Numbered from the stretch's first letter, positions 53,039 through 61,835 are shown. The stretch: DNA of 64,000 nucleotides from JBBQVS01 sp964250805 (GCA_964250805.1 CAXUHG010000002.1:1-64000), one strand, 5' to 3'. The notes: generated by a model not told the origin, from the letters alone. Made by a program: numbers and translations.

Positions 53039-54118
53039 ATGAATATTCATAACATAGCTGATGATGTAATTGCTTATCTTGCTCTACGCTTTGAGGAGCA
53101 TGGTAAAAATATATATGAAGGTACATCACCACAAAATTCTTCTCCATTGTACGCTCATCTCAGTGTTAGAATTGCAAATGATCCAGATATCCTTGTACTT
53201 GTCGCTAAAGCAGATAGAACTACGACGATCACAAACTTGTTCTTTGGTGCTGTACAGTTTTTGCTACTAAGCGGCGTTCAGCATCCACTACGAGATTTCT
53301 ACCCAAACCTAGCCCCATCGCCACGTCCTTTATCAAAGGTCTATCCATATTTCCGCGATTTCTGTTTGAGTCACGCCAACGAAATTCAAGAGTTGGTTAC
53401 AACACGGCGTGTACAAACAAACGAGGTACGACGTTGTGCAGCACTCCTTCCCGCATTCAAACTTCTCTCCACCCGTGTGGAGGGCAAACCGCTTGCTATC
53501 GTTGAAATTGGCAGCAGCGCAGGTCTTCATCTATTGTGGGATAAGTATAGCTATGATTATGGTGAAGGGAAACAGGTAGGAGATACAACTTCATCAGTTC
53601 AGATTATCTCGGCATTCAAAGGTGGCACTCACCATCCATTGTTAGACACGCCTTCTACGATTGTCTATCGTGTTGGGCTAGATATTAACCCGATTGATGT
53701 CTACGATGAAAGCGCAACATTATGGCTACGTGCGCTCATCTGGCCTGAACATTCAGACCGCATACAATTACTAGAGCAAGCATTGAAGATTGCGAGGCGT
53801 TATTCCTCAACGCTCGTAGCGGGCGATGCTTCAGTGGTATTACCTCATGTCCTCGCACAGGTACCACAAAACTCGGTGCTATGTGTGTTTCATAGCTACA
53901 CCCTTAACCAAATGCCTAAAGAAGTTCGTGAACACATCCTGAAACACATTGCCGAACACGCAAAGCAACGTAACCTCTATAGAATTTCGCAAGAGGGCTA
54001 TTCGCTGGAAAGTCCTCCACAACTTGAATTACATACCTATCATTCAGACAAGATGCAATCTGAAATATTGGCATTGTGTGAGAGTCATGGGCGATGGGTT
54101 GAGTGGGTGCAAAAGTAG
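53039..54118 (+). CDS. DUF2332 family protein
   Basis: 359 residues from ATG 53039, 2 bp after the GNAT stop. Recognised by SPLYAHLSVRIANDPDIL near residue 31, FFGAVQFLLLSG, VQTNEVRRCAALLPAF and the SAM-like glycine motif VEIGSSAGLHLLWDKY near residue 160, then VVGLDINPIDV-type and LPHVLAQVPQNSVLCVFHSY segments. DUF2332 proteins have a methyltransferase-like fold but no established reaction. The AT-rich local composition differs a little from neighbours. Confidence 0.87.
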   Translation: MNIHNIADDVIAYLALRFEEHGKNIYEGTSPQNSSPLYAHLSVRIANDPDILVLVAKADRTTTITNLFFGAVQFLLLSGVQHPLRDFYPNLAPSPRPLSKVYPYFRDFCLSHANEIQELVTTRRVQTNEVRRCAALLPAFKLLSTRVEGKPLAIVEIGSSAGLHLLWDKYSYDYGEGKQVGDTTSSVQIISAFKGGTHHPLLDTPSTIVYRVGLDINPIDVYDESATLWLRALIWPEHSDRIQLLEQALKIARRYSSTLVAGDASVVLPHVLAQVPQNSVLCVFHSYTLNQMPKEVREHILKHIAEHAKQRNLYRISQEGYSLESPPQLELHTYHSDKMQSEILALCESHGRWVEWVQK

Positions 54119-54163
54119 CATGACCATCATACTCTCAAGCACCATCATCGTCAAAGTAGCTTT

Positions 54164-54616
54164 TTATGTGGTCCTACGGTGTTTACTGCGCTTATACTTG
54201 TTGCGGTAGGGATTTTCTCCACAGTAGACATTGCGCCGCGCAAACTCCTGCGGCGTTGTCTCGCGTAGCTCTTGCTGCACTTCGTCCAAATCCCTCGCTA
54301 GATGGTAATACCAGGGTTCGGACAAATGGTAGCGTTCCTCTATAGCCCACATTGGACATTCCAGTTCATAGATGTGACAGAGATACTCCACCGAGGCCGC
54401 ATAAAACACAGCCCATTGAAACAAATCCGCCGAAACCTGATCCGGCACCTCGATGGGATCACAGACCAGTTCCGCACGAAACACCTTATACGCGCCAAAG
54501 AACTGATGCATCATTTTGCCAAGCGCGATTCACAGACGTTCACCGGTTAGTATTTCTGCAAACGAGCGAGCAAACGTTTGGAATGGAACGGTGATTATAG
54601 GTCGTTCTTCAATCAT
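54164..54616 (-). pseudogene. Conserved-looking small protein interrupted by in-frame TGA
   Basis: One reading frame runs from ATG 54616 (GGAAG upstream) for 28 codons (MIEERPIITVPFQTFARSFA...), meets TGA at 54530-54532, then continues in the same phase for 121 codons to a stop at 54164. The downstream part from ATG 54514 reads MMHQFFGAYKVFRAELVCDP and ends FARRNVYCGENPYRNKYKRS. The joined sequence looks like a continuous helical protein of about 150 residues. Either a nonsense mutation or sequencing error split it, or the second part is made alone from 54514. Function not recognised. Confidence 0.55.
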
Positions 54617-54696
54617 TCATGTTCTTCCTTTCGCTCGTTTCTTTTTCGTTCATTCTATCATATTCCCCCTTGCAATTTCTAAAAATATATGTTACA

Positions 54697-54716
54697 TTGC
54701 TTGTATGAGCAAGCAA
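54697..54716. promoter_or_regulatory. TetR operator across its own start codon
   Basis: TTGCTTG-N6-CAAGCAA, perfect 7-bp arms, with the TetR ATG inside the spacer (54705-54707). A promoter-like TTGCAA-N16-TTACAT (54670-54697) would start transcription at about 54704, giving a leaderless mRNA. The same palindrome recurs at 55333 and 56733. Confidence 0.75.
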
Positions 54717-55310
54717 CACAATACTGACGAACAACAAAAGACACGAGAGCGTATCATCGCTGCAACCTCTAAGGTGTTCGCAGAGAAGGGATACGAAGCA
54801 ACAACGCTGAGGGAAATCTCACGCGAGGCTCAGGTTGCACCTGGACTTGTGCATTACTACTTCGGCGGCAAGGATCAGTTGCTCGTCGAGGTACTGGACG
54901 CCTCTGGTCGGCGTTTCCATCAGGCCGCTGAGCAACTTGCCGAGCATATGCCTACTAACCAATCTTTAGAGGCATTTCTGACGCTCATTCGTACACGTTT
55001 CGATCAGGAACCGGACGTGTATCGTTTGCGCTACGAATCGTTTTCACTTGGCCTACACAATCCTCTTCTCGAACCAAAGGTACGAGAGCAGCTTGCACGG
55101 AGACGCGAGGAGATTGGCCCTGTGATAGCAAAAGTATTGGACATGGAGAGTACAAAGAGTGCATCTCCTGATCCAACTAGCTTAGCAGCTCTCCTGCTCG
55201 CTATTTTTGATGGGCTGGCGTTGCAAAAAATTATGGACGCGACCTTTGATCTCGATGCGGCGTATCAGGTTCTTGCTCAGATGCTGCACGGTTTTCAACA
55301 TCCTGATTGA
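54705..55310 (+). CDS. TetR-family transcriptional regulator
   Basis: 201 residues from ATG 54705; the longer frame upstream overlaps the divergent gene. The HTH domain is KTRERIIAATSKVFAEKGYEATTLREISREAQVAPGLVHY in pieces over residues 11-50 (ending VHYYFGGKDQLLVEVL), followed by an all-helical ligand and dimerisation domain. No SD is visible, consistent with leaderless translation. It is followed by cupin and alpha/beta hydrolase genes with the same palindrome in front, so it probably represses itself and that pair. Confidence 0.92.
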   Translation: MSKQHNTDEQQKTRERIIAATSKVFAEKGYEATTLREISREAQVAPGLVHYYFGGKDQLLVEVLDASGRRFHQAAEQLAEHMPTNQSLEAFLTLIRTRFDQEPDVYRLRYESFSLGLHNPLLEPKVREQLARRREEIGPVIAKVLDMESTKSASPDPTSLAALLLAIFDGLALQKIMDATFDLDAAYQVLAQMLHGFQHPD

Positions 55311-55332
55311 CATATTGTTTTTTTGTACGTTT

Positions 55333-55352
55333 TTGCTCGTTCAAGCAAGCAA
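55333..55352. promoter_or_regulatory. TetR operator upstream of the cupin gene
   Basis: TTGCTCG-N6-CAAGCAA, one mismatch from the perfect palindrome, 33 bp before the cupin ATG. TTGACA at 55306-55311 may be the -35 of the same promoter. Confidence 0.7.
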
Positions 55353-55385
55353 TATGAAAGCTACTAAAAAGAAAAGGAGAATATC

Positions 55386-55832
55386 ATGAACGCTATCGTA
55401 CTTCAACCAGGGAAAGGTCGCTCAATCGTTATCGGTCCTATCCATCTCAACGTGTTAGAAGATGGCGCAAACACACGCGGCACAATGGCGATTGCTGAAT
55501 TTACCATTCCACCACATGCACCAAGTCCATTTCCTCATGTTCACCATGCTCACGAGGAAGGATTCTATGTGCTGGAAGGCGAACTAGAGTTCAAAGTGGA
55601 CGGAGAAACTCTTCGTGCTAGTACAGGAAGTTTTGTGATGGTACCGATTGGCGTGCCGCATACATTCTCGAATCCAGGCAATACTCCCGCACGCTTCCTG
55701 AATACATTTACACCTCCACAATACATTTCCTACTTTGAGGAAATGAGCGAGTTGGTATCCAAATCGGGTCCGCCTACTCCTGAGCAAGGGCGGGCTATTA
55801 TGGCTCACTACGACACAGAAGTTCTTGCATAA
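55386..55832 (+). CDS. Cupin-domain protein
   Basis: 148 residues, a single cupin barrel. Motif 1 reads FPHVHHAHEEGFYVLEGELE (about 43-62) with the His and Glu metal ligands, and motif 2 reads PIGVPHTFSNPGNTPARFLN (about 87-106) with the third His. The C-terminal helix contains SYFEEMSELV, typical of quercetin-dioxygenase-like or sugar-type cupins of unknown reaction. SD AAGGAG. Co-directional with the alpha/beta hydrolase, 30 bp apart, and preceded by a TetR operator. Confidence 0.9.
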   Translation: MNAIVLQPGKGRSIVIGPIHLNVLEDGANTRGTMAIAEFTIPPHAPSPFPHVHHAHEEGFYVLEGELEFKVDGETLRASTGSFVMVPIGVPHTFSNPGNTPARFLNTFTPPQYISYFEEMSELVSKSGPPTPEQGRAIMAHYDTEVLA

Positions 55833-55862
55833 GCAAGAGTAAAATTTGAAAGGATACATTTC

Positions 55863-56681
55863 ATGAACAATCTACCTACTTCAACCCCTACGACTCGAAG
55901 AGAGACTTTCACCGATGGCTTGACCGTGCGCGTTGACGAGCAAGGAAGTGGTCGCCCCATTCTCGTTTTGCATGGTGGCGGTGGACCACGAACCGTGGCT
56001 GGCCTCGCTAATCCACTGTCCGAACATGCGCATGTTCTCGTACCAACCCATCCAGGCTTTGGGGGCGAGCCACGTCCAGAGTGGTTCAACAGCGTCGATG
56101 ATCTCGCTATTGCATACCTCGACCTCCTTGAACGGCTCAATTTGCGGAATGTCATGGTGATTGGCTCCTCAATGGGCGGCTGGATAGCGGCTGAAATGGC
56201 GGTGCGAGATACCACACGCCTGAGTAGCATTGTCCTTGTCGATGCCGCTGGCATTCATGTCGATGGTCATCCCGTTGCTGATGTGTTCCCTTTGACTCCT
56301 GACGAGCTATCGACACTCAGCTACCACAATCCGGCTGCTTTCCGCATTGACCCTGCCACTCTTAGCCCTGAACAGACCGCTGCTATAGCTGCAAATTTCC
56401 AAGCACTCAAAGTGTACGATCAGGGTCAAGGTATGGGGGATACAAAGTTAAGGCGACGACTCAGACGAGTGAGCATTCCGGTACTGGTTGTCTGGGGCGA
56501 GAGCGATGGTGTTATAGACCTTGACTATGGTCGTGCTTACGCCCAATCGTTCCCTTCTGCACGCTTTGAAATCATCCCGGAAGCTGGACACCTTCCGCAG
56601 ATCGAGCAGCCTGCACGCCTACTTAAAGTTGTGCAAGAGTTCGCGGACAGCATCCCTACTACGTCACCAATTGCAAGATAG
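55863..56681 (+). CDS. Alpha/beta hydrolase
   Basis: 272 residues. Oxyanion loop LHGGGGPRTVAGLANPL near residue 36, nucleophile elbow GSSMGGW near residue 100, acidic residue in VWGESDGVIDLD, and catalytic His in AGHLPQIEQP near residue 245. There is no signal peptide. Small-molecule ester, lactone or C-C bond hydrolysis is possible. With the cupin it may form a two-step ring-cleavage or detoxification pair under TetR control; that is inference. Confidence 0.9.
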   Translation: MNNLPTSTPTTRRETFTDGLTVRVDEQGSGRPILVLHGGGGPRTVAGLANPLSEHAHVLVPTHPGFGGEPRPEWFNSVDDLAIAYLDLLERLNLRNVMVIGSSMGGWIAAEMAVRDTTRLSSIVLVDAAGIHVDGHPVADVFPLTPDELSTLSYHNPAAFRIDPATLSPEQTAAIAANFQALKVYDQGQGMGDTKLRRRLRRVSIPVLVVWGESDGVIDLDYGRAYAQSFPSARFEIIPEAGHLPQIEQPARLLKVVQEFADSIPTTSPIAR

Positions 56682-56722
56682 TTCCAGGTATGCTTTTTAG
56701 TAAAGGTATTCCGGCTCGTTTT

Positions 56723-56762
56723 TTACTCGATATTGCTTGTCCGAGCAAGCAATATCGAGTAA
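56723..56762. promoter_or_regulatory. Third TetR-type palindrome, within a 17-bp-arm hairpin
   Basis: Perfect arms TTACTCGATATTGCTTG / CAAGCAATATCGAGTAA with a 6-nt spacer. It contains the same TTGCTTG-N6-CAAGCAA core as the other two operators and is followed by an SD-like AAGGAG, but no gene starts there. It lies between convergent genes, so it may be a terminator, a decoy site, or the remnant of a duplicated promoter. Confidence 0.6.
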
Positions 56763-56789
56763 GGAGAAACTATACGTTGCATTTCCTTT

Positions 56790-57644
56790 CTATTTAACTT
56801 GAATACCGACGCGCTCTAAAAGCCGTCTGCTCAGTTCTGCTCGGTACTGAATTGGTTTTTTGTCCGGTCCATGTGAGTCTGAACCAGAACTGACTAGCAA
56901 GCTATGCTCCTCGGCATATGCTAGATACATAGCAGTTTGCCCTGGCGTGTGTGTAGGATAATATGCCTCAAAGCCATCAATGGGGACTTCCCGACGAAGT
57001 TGATCTAGCAAAGGAACATCATAGCGAGTAGGGTTTTCTGGTCGTCCAGGATGAGCGAGAAGGCAAACACCACCACTACGATGAACGGCATTCACCACTA
57101 GCGCAATATCGTTGGTCGTAAAATGGAACTGGTTATCAAACAGGACATCCCAATTGACTTCTTCGTCACCATAGCCATGTTGCTCCATCAAAGTGACAAG
57201 ATCATTCGCCTGACGCGGCTCCCCGCCGCTCTCTTTCAGCACCTCTTGCTGACGTGGAAACACATAGCCTTTTCGCAATAACTTCTGATATACGTCCCGT
57301 GTAATCTCTAGCTGACGACGCAGTACATCCTGTGCGAGTTCTTGCAACTCAGTATCCTGTGAATCAAAGCCATAGCAGAGCAAATCAGTATCCTTGCCGT
57401 TCCAGGATGTACTCATTTCCGCCGCTACCAGCACGGGTACCTGCTTCTGTATCGCTAACTGTTGCAGCGCCGCAACAGTATCCACACGGTCATGATCTGT
57501 TATAGCAACTAAGCCGAAGTTTTCGCTTGCTAAATAGTCAAGCAATTGCTCAGGCTTCCATGCTCCGTCGCTATAAGTGGTATGCATTTGAAGGTCGATA
57601 GGAGCATCAGGCGCGAGTATTAGATTAGTCGTTGATAGTTTCAT
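56790..57644 (-). CDS. PHP-domain phosphoesterase
   Basis: 284 residues. Metal-binding PHP motifs in order: DLQMHTTYSDGAW near residue 17, LVAITDHDRVDTV near residue 46, a Glu in VAAEMSTSWNGKDTD, LLAHPGRPENP near residue 195, and SSGSDSHGPDKKP near residue 250. The layout matches YciV/RnaAM-type 3',5'-nucleoside bisphosphate phosphatases or 5'-3' exonucleases acting on short RNA. SD AAGGAG. A nucleotidyltransferase gene lies 35 bp upstream on the same strand. Confidence 0.88.
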   Translation of the reverse strand: MKLSTTNLILAPDAPIDLQMHTTYSDGAWKPEQLLDYLASENFGLVAITDHDRVDTVAALQQLAIQKQVPVLVAAEMSTSWNGKDTDLLCYGFDSQDTELQELAQDVLRRQLEITRDVYQKLLRKGYVFPRQQEVLKESGGEPRQANDLVTLMEQHGYGDEEVNWDVLFDNQFHFTTNDIALVVNAVHRSGGVCLLAHPGRPENPTRYDVPLLDQLRREVPIDGFEAYYPTHTPGQTAMYLAYAEEHSLLVSSGSDSHGPDKKPIQYRAELSRRLLERVGIQVK

Positions 57645-57679
57645 GAGTTACTCCTTTCTTGGTTAGCTCGGTTATACTC

Positions 57680-58339
57680 TTATGACTGATTTCCAGCACG
57701 CGTCGGCTTACTCCGCTTATTCAAATAAGCATCGAACTCATCCAAAGTACGTACACCGTGTTGTAGCACAGCGTCATAGATATCGACACTCGACACCTCT
57801 TGGCGATAGAAGGGGAGTTTGTACCATACGTCTTTGATATAAAGAATGGCGAGGCGAGTTTCGAGCGTGAGTTGTTGCTTGACGGCTTCATAGATTGGCT
57901 CTGGATGCATGCCTGGAGCAAGCCAGAACGAGATGTCTATCTTCCAATCGCTCTCAGCTTGTCTGTCGTAGTAGACCATGAAGAAGTAGCGTTCATCATG
58001 TGGTAGTCCAGTCGGGTTGTATGAGCCACTTTCGTTGTTGTAGCGTACATGTTTGACACGAGGATGCGTCAAAAGAGGTTGTACAGCTTCGTATGCTTGT
58101 TTGCTGGTCAAGCCAGGACTTGAAACTGCTATATCAACATCGCGCCACGTCATGAGTCCGAGAACGGAACTGCCGAGTACGCGCACAATGCCGACGTTGC
58201 TTAGCATGGCTACGATATTCAGTTCGTCTACGACAGCGCGAGCCTCTTGTTGGAGCATGTCTTGACGTTGTAACAACTCATTTGCTTGCTCTAAAGCTAG
58301 CATGTCTTGCTCTGTTACCGGAGGAATATAGTCTTCCAT
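57680..58339 (-). CDS. Nucleotidyltransferase-fold protein
   Basis: 219 residues from ATG 58339; an ATG seven codons earlier is possible. N-terminal helices (LALEQANELLQRQDMLQQEA) precede the motif VRVLGSSVLGLMTWRDVDIAV near residue 60, the GS-x(n)-DxD signature of minimal nucleotidyltransferases. A following KIDISFWLAPG strand would carry the third Asp. The fold resembles stand-alone NTases that modify small molecules or RNA, but the substrate is unknown. Probably co-transcribed with the PHP gene. Confidence 0.72.
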   Translation of the reverse strand: MEDYIPPVTEQDMLALEQANELLQRQDMLQQEARAVVDELNIVAMLSNVGIVRVLGSSVLGLMTWRDVDIAVSSPGLTSKQAYEAVQPLLTHPRVKHVRYNNESGSYNPTGLPHDERYFFMVYYDRQAESDWKIDISFWLAPGMHPEPIYEAVKQQLTLETRLAILYIKDVWYKLPFYRQEVSSVDIYDAVLQHGVRTLDEFDAYLNKRSKPTRAGNQS

Positions 58340-58556
58340 AACTATCCCTATTTCCTTCATGACCCGTTTGCATATAAATACGCGATTGCAGGTGATAGTA
58401 TATCTTACCACGTTCTCTGCTTCGCATCCTTAGATAGAGATGATATTATCGGCTTTTCAGCATTTATACTCATCCCATTATAGATGTGTAAAAGCGTCGA
58501 GTGAACTGACACCCTGTGATATGTCTCGGTTTAGACTTAGCGAGCTACTCGTTTGC

Positions 58557-58565
58557 TGGTATAAT
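58557..58565 (+). promoter_or_regulatory. Extended -10 promoter of the esterase gene
   Basis: TGGTATAAT without a good -35. The leader is about 35 nt and carries SD AAGGAGA before ATG 58606. Confidence 0.6.
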
Positions 58566-58605
58566 GTGAAAGGAAATTCCTTTTTTAAATACTAAGGAGA
58601 AGGCG

Positions 58606-59568
58606 ATGACTAGCAGACATCTTGTTGATCCAGAACTTGTTGAGATTCTCGACATATTTCCCTCGCTGACGTTCACCCCAGAATCATTAGCACTTATACG
58701 AACCTCTCTCAAAGAGATGAATGCCCAAACGTCCACGAATCTACCTGATTTTTCTGCGATTTCCGTAAACGAGCACTTCGTCACCGGTCCTCAGGGAGCA
58801 CCTGATGTGCGTGTACTCGTGTATCAACCAACCGAGCGTTCAACACCGCTACCAGCATTACTTTGGATTCATGGGGGTGGCTATGTCATTGGCTCTGCTG
58901 ACCAGGAGGACCTTGGGGTGAAGAGCATCGTCTCAACGGTTGGGTGTGTTGCGGTCTCGGTGGACTACCGATTAGCACCTGAGACCCCACATCCAGGTCC
59001 GGTCGAGGATTGTTATGCTGCGTTAACGTGGCTGTACTCTCATGCCGAGGAACTAGGCGTGGATACGACCCGGATTGCTATCAGTGGTGCCAGTGCCGGA
59101 GGCGGCCTAGCGGCTGGATTAGCACTGCTAACGCGTGACCGTGGCGAAGTACCGCTCGCCTTCCAACTCCTGATCTACCCCATGATTGATGATCGGACTG
59201 TAACCTCGACAGAGCCTCATCCCTACACGGGAGAGTATATCTGGACACCTGACGCAAACCGCTTTGGCTGGACCGCACTCCTGGGGCAAGAACCAGGAGG
59301 TACAGATGTCTCGCCCTACGCTGCGGCGGCTCGCGCTGACCATCTGGAGGGGCTTCCCCCAACCTTTATCAGTGTTGGTTCTCTTGATCTGTTTCTGGAG
59401 GAAGATATGGAGTATGCCCGCCGACTTATGCGGGCAGGCGTGCCTACTGAATTGCATGTCTATCCTGGTGCTTTTCATGGCTTCAATATGGTGACTGGCG
59501 CGAAGGTCACACAGGCGTTTAGGCGTGACCAGTTGGATGCACTGGCGCGAGCTTTTTCTAGGAGCTAG
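58606..59568 (+). CDS. HSL-type esterase/lipase (alpha/beta hydrolase_3)
   Basis: 320 residues. The hormone-sensitive-lipase group motif HGGGYVIGS near residue 89 forms the oxyanion hole, the nucleophile is Ser in ISGASAGGGLAAGLAL near residue 165, and the acid and His are in SVGSLDLFLEED and YPGAFHGFNMV. There is no signal peptide, so it is intracellular. It hydrolyses short-chain acyl esters. Single gene with its own promoter and terminator. Confidence 0.93.
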   Translation: MTSRHLVDPELVEILDIFPSLTFTPESLALIRTSLKEMNAQTSTNLPDFSAISVNEHFVTGPQGAPDVRVLVYQPTERSTPLPALLWIHGGGYVIGSADQEDLGVKSIVSTVGCVAVSVDYRLAPETPHPGPVEDCYAALTWLYSHAEELGVDTTRIAISGASAGGGLAAGLALLTRDRGEVPLAFQLLIYPMIDDRTVTSTEPHPYTGEYIWTPDANRFGWTALLGQEPGGTDVSPYAAAARADHLEGLPPTFISVGSLDLFLEEDMEYARRLMRAGVPTELHVYPGAFHGFNMVTGAKVTQAFRRDQLDALARAFSRS

Positions 59569-59598
59569 CCAGTTAGCCTTCTGTGGATTGAATAACGG

Positions 59599-59642
59599 TC
59601 AACCATCCAGAAGCTTGACGGAGCATAACACTGGATGGTTGA
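59599..59642 (+). terminator. Hairpin after the esterase gene
   Basis: Perfect 12-bp arms TCAACCATCCAG / CTGGATGGTTGA with a 20-nt loop, followed by TGCTTTTC, 31 bp after the stop. Confidence 0.65.
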
Positions 59643-59751
59643 TGCTTTTCCCACAAAGCGTTTTGACATTCAAGCCATAACTCTTCTCGTGAAGCGGAGC
59701 GACAGTTTGGTTATCCGAAACAAACGAGAGTTTCTGAATCATGAGACTGCT

Positions 59752-61653
59752 TTACGCCAGCCCCATCAAACACCATACATCCAGAGGGGCTGATTTGTTC
59801 TTCACGTACAATGGTGCCATTTGCGCGACGCGTACAGTGGAGCGTACACGTTGGAGCGTCGAGCTATTGAGGAGAATGTTGTTGTCGGAGGCGTTCGATT
59901 GTAGGCGTGAAGCGACGTTGACGGCATCGCCGATGGCGGTGTAGTTCTGGATGCGTCCCTGTGAGCCGATGTTGCCGACGGTGGCACGGTCTGTGTTGAC
60001 ACCAAAACCAAAGGAGATAGGCACGTCCTGCTGATGAGTGCGCTGGTAATTGAGAACTGCCATACGCATTTTCCAAGCGGTGCGAATGGCTCTTTGGGCG
60101 TGGTCTTCCTGTGAGAGTGGGGCGTTGAAGATTGCCATGAGCGCATCGCCCATGAAGGCGGTAATCGTGCCCTCTTCGTCCCAGACTTCTTTGACCATGA
60201 TTTCAAGGTAGGTGTTGAGCAGGTTCATGACCTTCTCTGGTGCGATGCTCTCGCTCAGGCGCGTATAGCCACGAATGTCGGCGAAGATGACGGAGACTTC
60301 ACGCGTCTCTCCACCGAGATTGAGGGCTAGTGGGTTTCTGATAAGCTGCTCCACTACATTCGGGTGTACGTATTGCTCAAAGATACGACGTATCTGCTTC
60401 GCCTGTGCCTCGGAGCGTTTGAGTTCGGTACGGTCATCAATCACGAGAGCGGTACCAATCGGCTCACCTCGCGTATCGCGTAGAGATGATACCGAGATAC
60501 TTAGATTGATAATACCATCGCGTTGAGGAATTTCGCCGTCGAAGGAACGTAGCACAACCGTCCCATTCTCGTGATCGGTGATGGCGGTTCCCAGTAGTTC
60601 AGTTAGACCGATTTCTGGTAAGCTTTGGAAAACGGTCTTATAATGCTTGCCCACAACAAGCCCTGGATCGAGGTGAAGAATCCAACCAGCGGCACCATTA
60701 AAGGTGGTGATGATGCCAGCGGGGTCTGTCGTAATCACGCCATTCGCAATAGAGGAGAAGATGTTATCCATGTATTTTTTGTCTTCTCTGACCTTCTGAA
60801 TGGCTTTGTTAAGGTCGGCAAAGAGACGCGCGTTATCAATGGCAATCGCGGCTTGATTGCAAAACGCGCTGAGCATATCACGGTGCTTGGGACCAAACAG
60901 GTTCGCGTTAATACGGCTATCGACATACACCGCCCCAATACAATTGTTCCGCACAATAAGGGGTGCGCAGAGAATCGAGCGAATACCATACGCCATAATG
61001 CTCTCGTGACCTTTGAGGGCAGCATCGAGCATAGCGTCATCAGCTAGCAGCGTTTCGCGGTTGCTGATTACACGCATCACCGAGCCACGACTGATCTTGA
61101 ATGCGCTCTGGTCGATTGTTTGTGCATGCTTATCACGCGCAATGGTAAACTCTACCGCGTTCGTTTGCGGATTGACGAGCATAAGAAAACCACGTTCGGC
61201 TCCGACAAACTCGATTACTCGATCCATGACGAGCCGTAACACCTCGTCGAACTCTAACGTTGAGTTGAGAGTGCGTGCGATTTCGTAGAGCATCTCCTGT
61301 TCGCTGGTTTGTTGTTTCAGCGTAATGATGCTTGAATTGAGTTCCTGCCGCTCACGCTCGAATACGGCCTGGGGAATATTGTTGCCGTTCCCCTGAGTTT
61401 GTAGCGTTTGCAGAATACGTTGTATGGTTTGGTTGAGGCGACCAAGTTCCAAATCGGCAACACGGCTTACATGGAGGGCATCACTGAGCAAGCGGACGCG
61501 TGGATCGCCGCCCTCGCTGGCATAGCGTCCTTCAACGGCAACCTCTAATTTGTGCGTGTGTTCATGTAGAGTGCGTGAAATATTTCGTAGAGAGTCACCA
61601 ACGACGCGCAAGTCGTTACTGGCCTTTGATGTAACATCGGGTATTACCGCCAA
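59752..61653 (-). CDS. GAF-PAS-class III nucleotide cyclase
   Basis: 633 residues from TTG 61653 (SD GGAGG 7 bp upstream); ATG 61707 right after a TATAAT box (61716-61721) is the alternative, which would be leaderless. An N-terminal coiled-coil region (1-125) leads to a GAF domain (about 125-275, LYEIARTLNSTLEFDEVLRL), a PAS domain (about 295-410) and a cyclase domain (about 455-620) with metal sites VIFADIRGYTRLSE and FMGDALMAIF and the transition-state block AIGDAVNVASRL. The usual substrate-binding Lys is Ala (TAFMGD instead of DKFxGD), so the nucleotide preferred is uncertain. Soluble sensor. Confidence 0.9.
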   Translation of the reverse strand: MAVIPDVTSKASNDLRVVGDSLRNISRTLHEHTHKLEVAVEGRYASEGGDPRVRLLSDALHVSRVADLELGRLNQTIQRILQTLQTQGNGNNIPQAVFERERQELNSSIITLKQQTSEQEMLYEIARTLNSTLEFDEVLRLVMDRVIEFVGAERGFLMLVNPQTNAVEFTIARDKHAQTIDQSAFKISRGSVMRVISNRETLLADDAMLDAALKGHESIMAYGIRSILCAPLIVRNNCIGAVYVDSRINANLFGPKHRDMLSAFCNQAAIAIDNARLFADLNKAIQKVREDKKYMDNIFSSIANGVITTDPAGIITTFNGAAGWILHLDPGLVVGKHYKTVFQSLPEIGLTELLGTAITDHENGTVVLRSFDGEIPQRDGIINLSISVSSLRDTRGEPIGTALVIDDRTELKRSEAQAKQIRRIFEQYVHPNVVEQLIRNPLALNLGGETREVSVIFADIRGYTRLSESIAPEKVMNLLNTYLEIMVKEVWDEEGTITAFMGDALMAIFNAPLSQEDHAQRAIRTAWKMRMAVLNYQRTHQQDVPISFGFGVNTDRATVGNIGSQGRIQNYTAIGDAVNVASRLQSNASDNNILLNSSTLQRVRSTVRVAQMAPLYVKNKSAPLDVWCLMGLA

Positions 61654-61757
61654 GAGAGGGCCTCCGTCCGCAAAAATAAAGGCATGACATATGTAATATA
61701 CGCTCATGCATCCAAATTATATCACACGGATTTTGACGGTTGTGATAATAACAGAGT

Positions 61758-61833
61758 ACACAGGGAGACCGCAAGGGTCTCCCCTACACGTAGGTTTAAA
61801 TGTGTAGGGGAGACCCTTGCGGTCTCCCTGTGT
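61758..61833. repeat. Dispersed inverted repeat element, family C
   Basis: Perfect 32-bp arms (61758-61789; 61802-61833), containing GGGAGACCGCAAGGGTCTCC. Each arm folds on itself as GAGACC-GCAA-GGGTCTC. It lies between the cyclase start and the epimerase stop, 2 bp from the latter, and could terminate the epimerase transcript. Confidence 0.85.
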
Positions 61834-61835
61834 AA

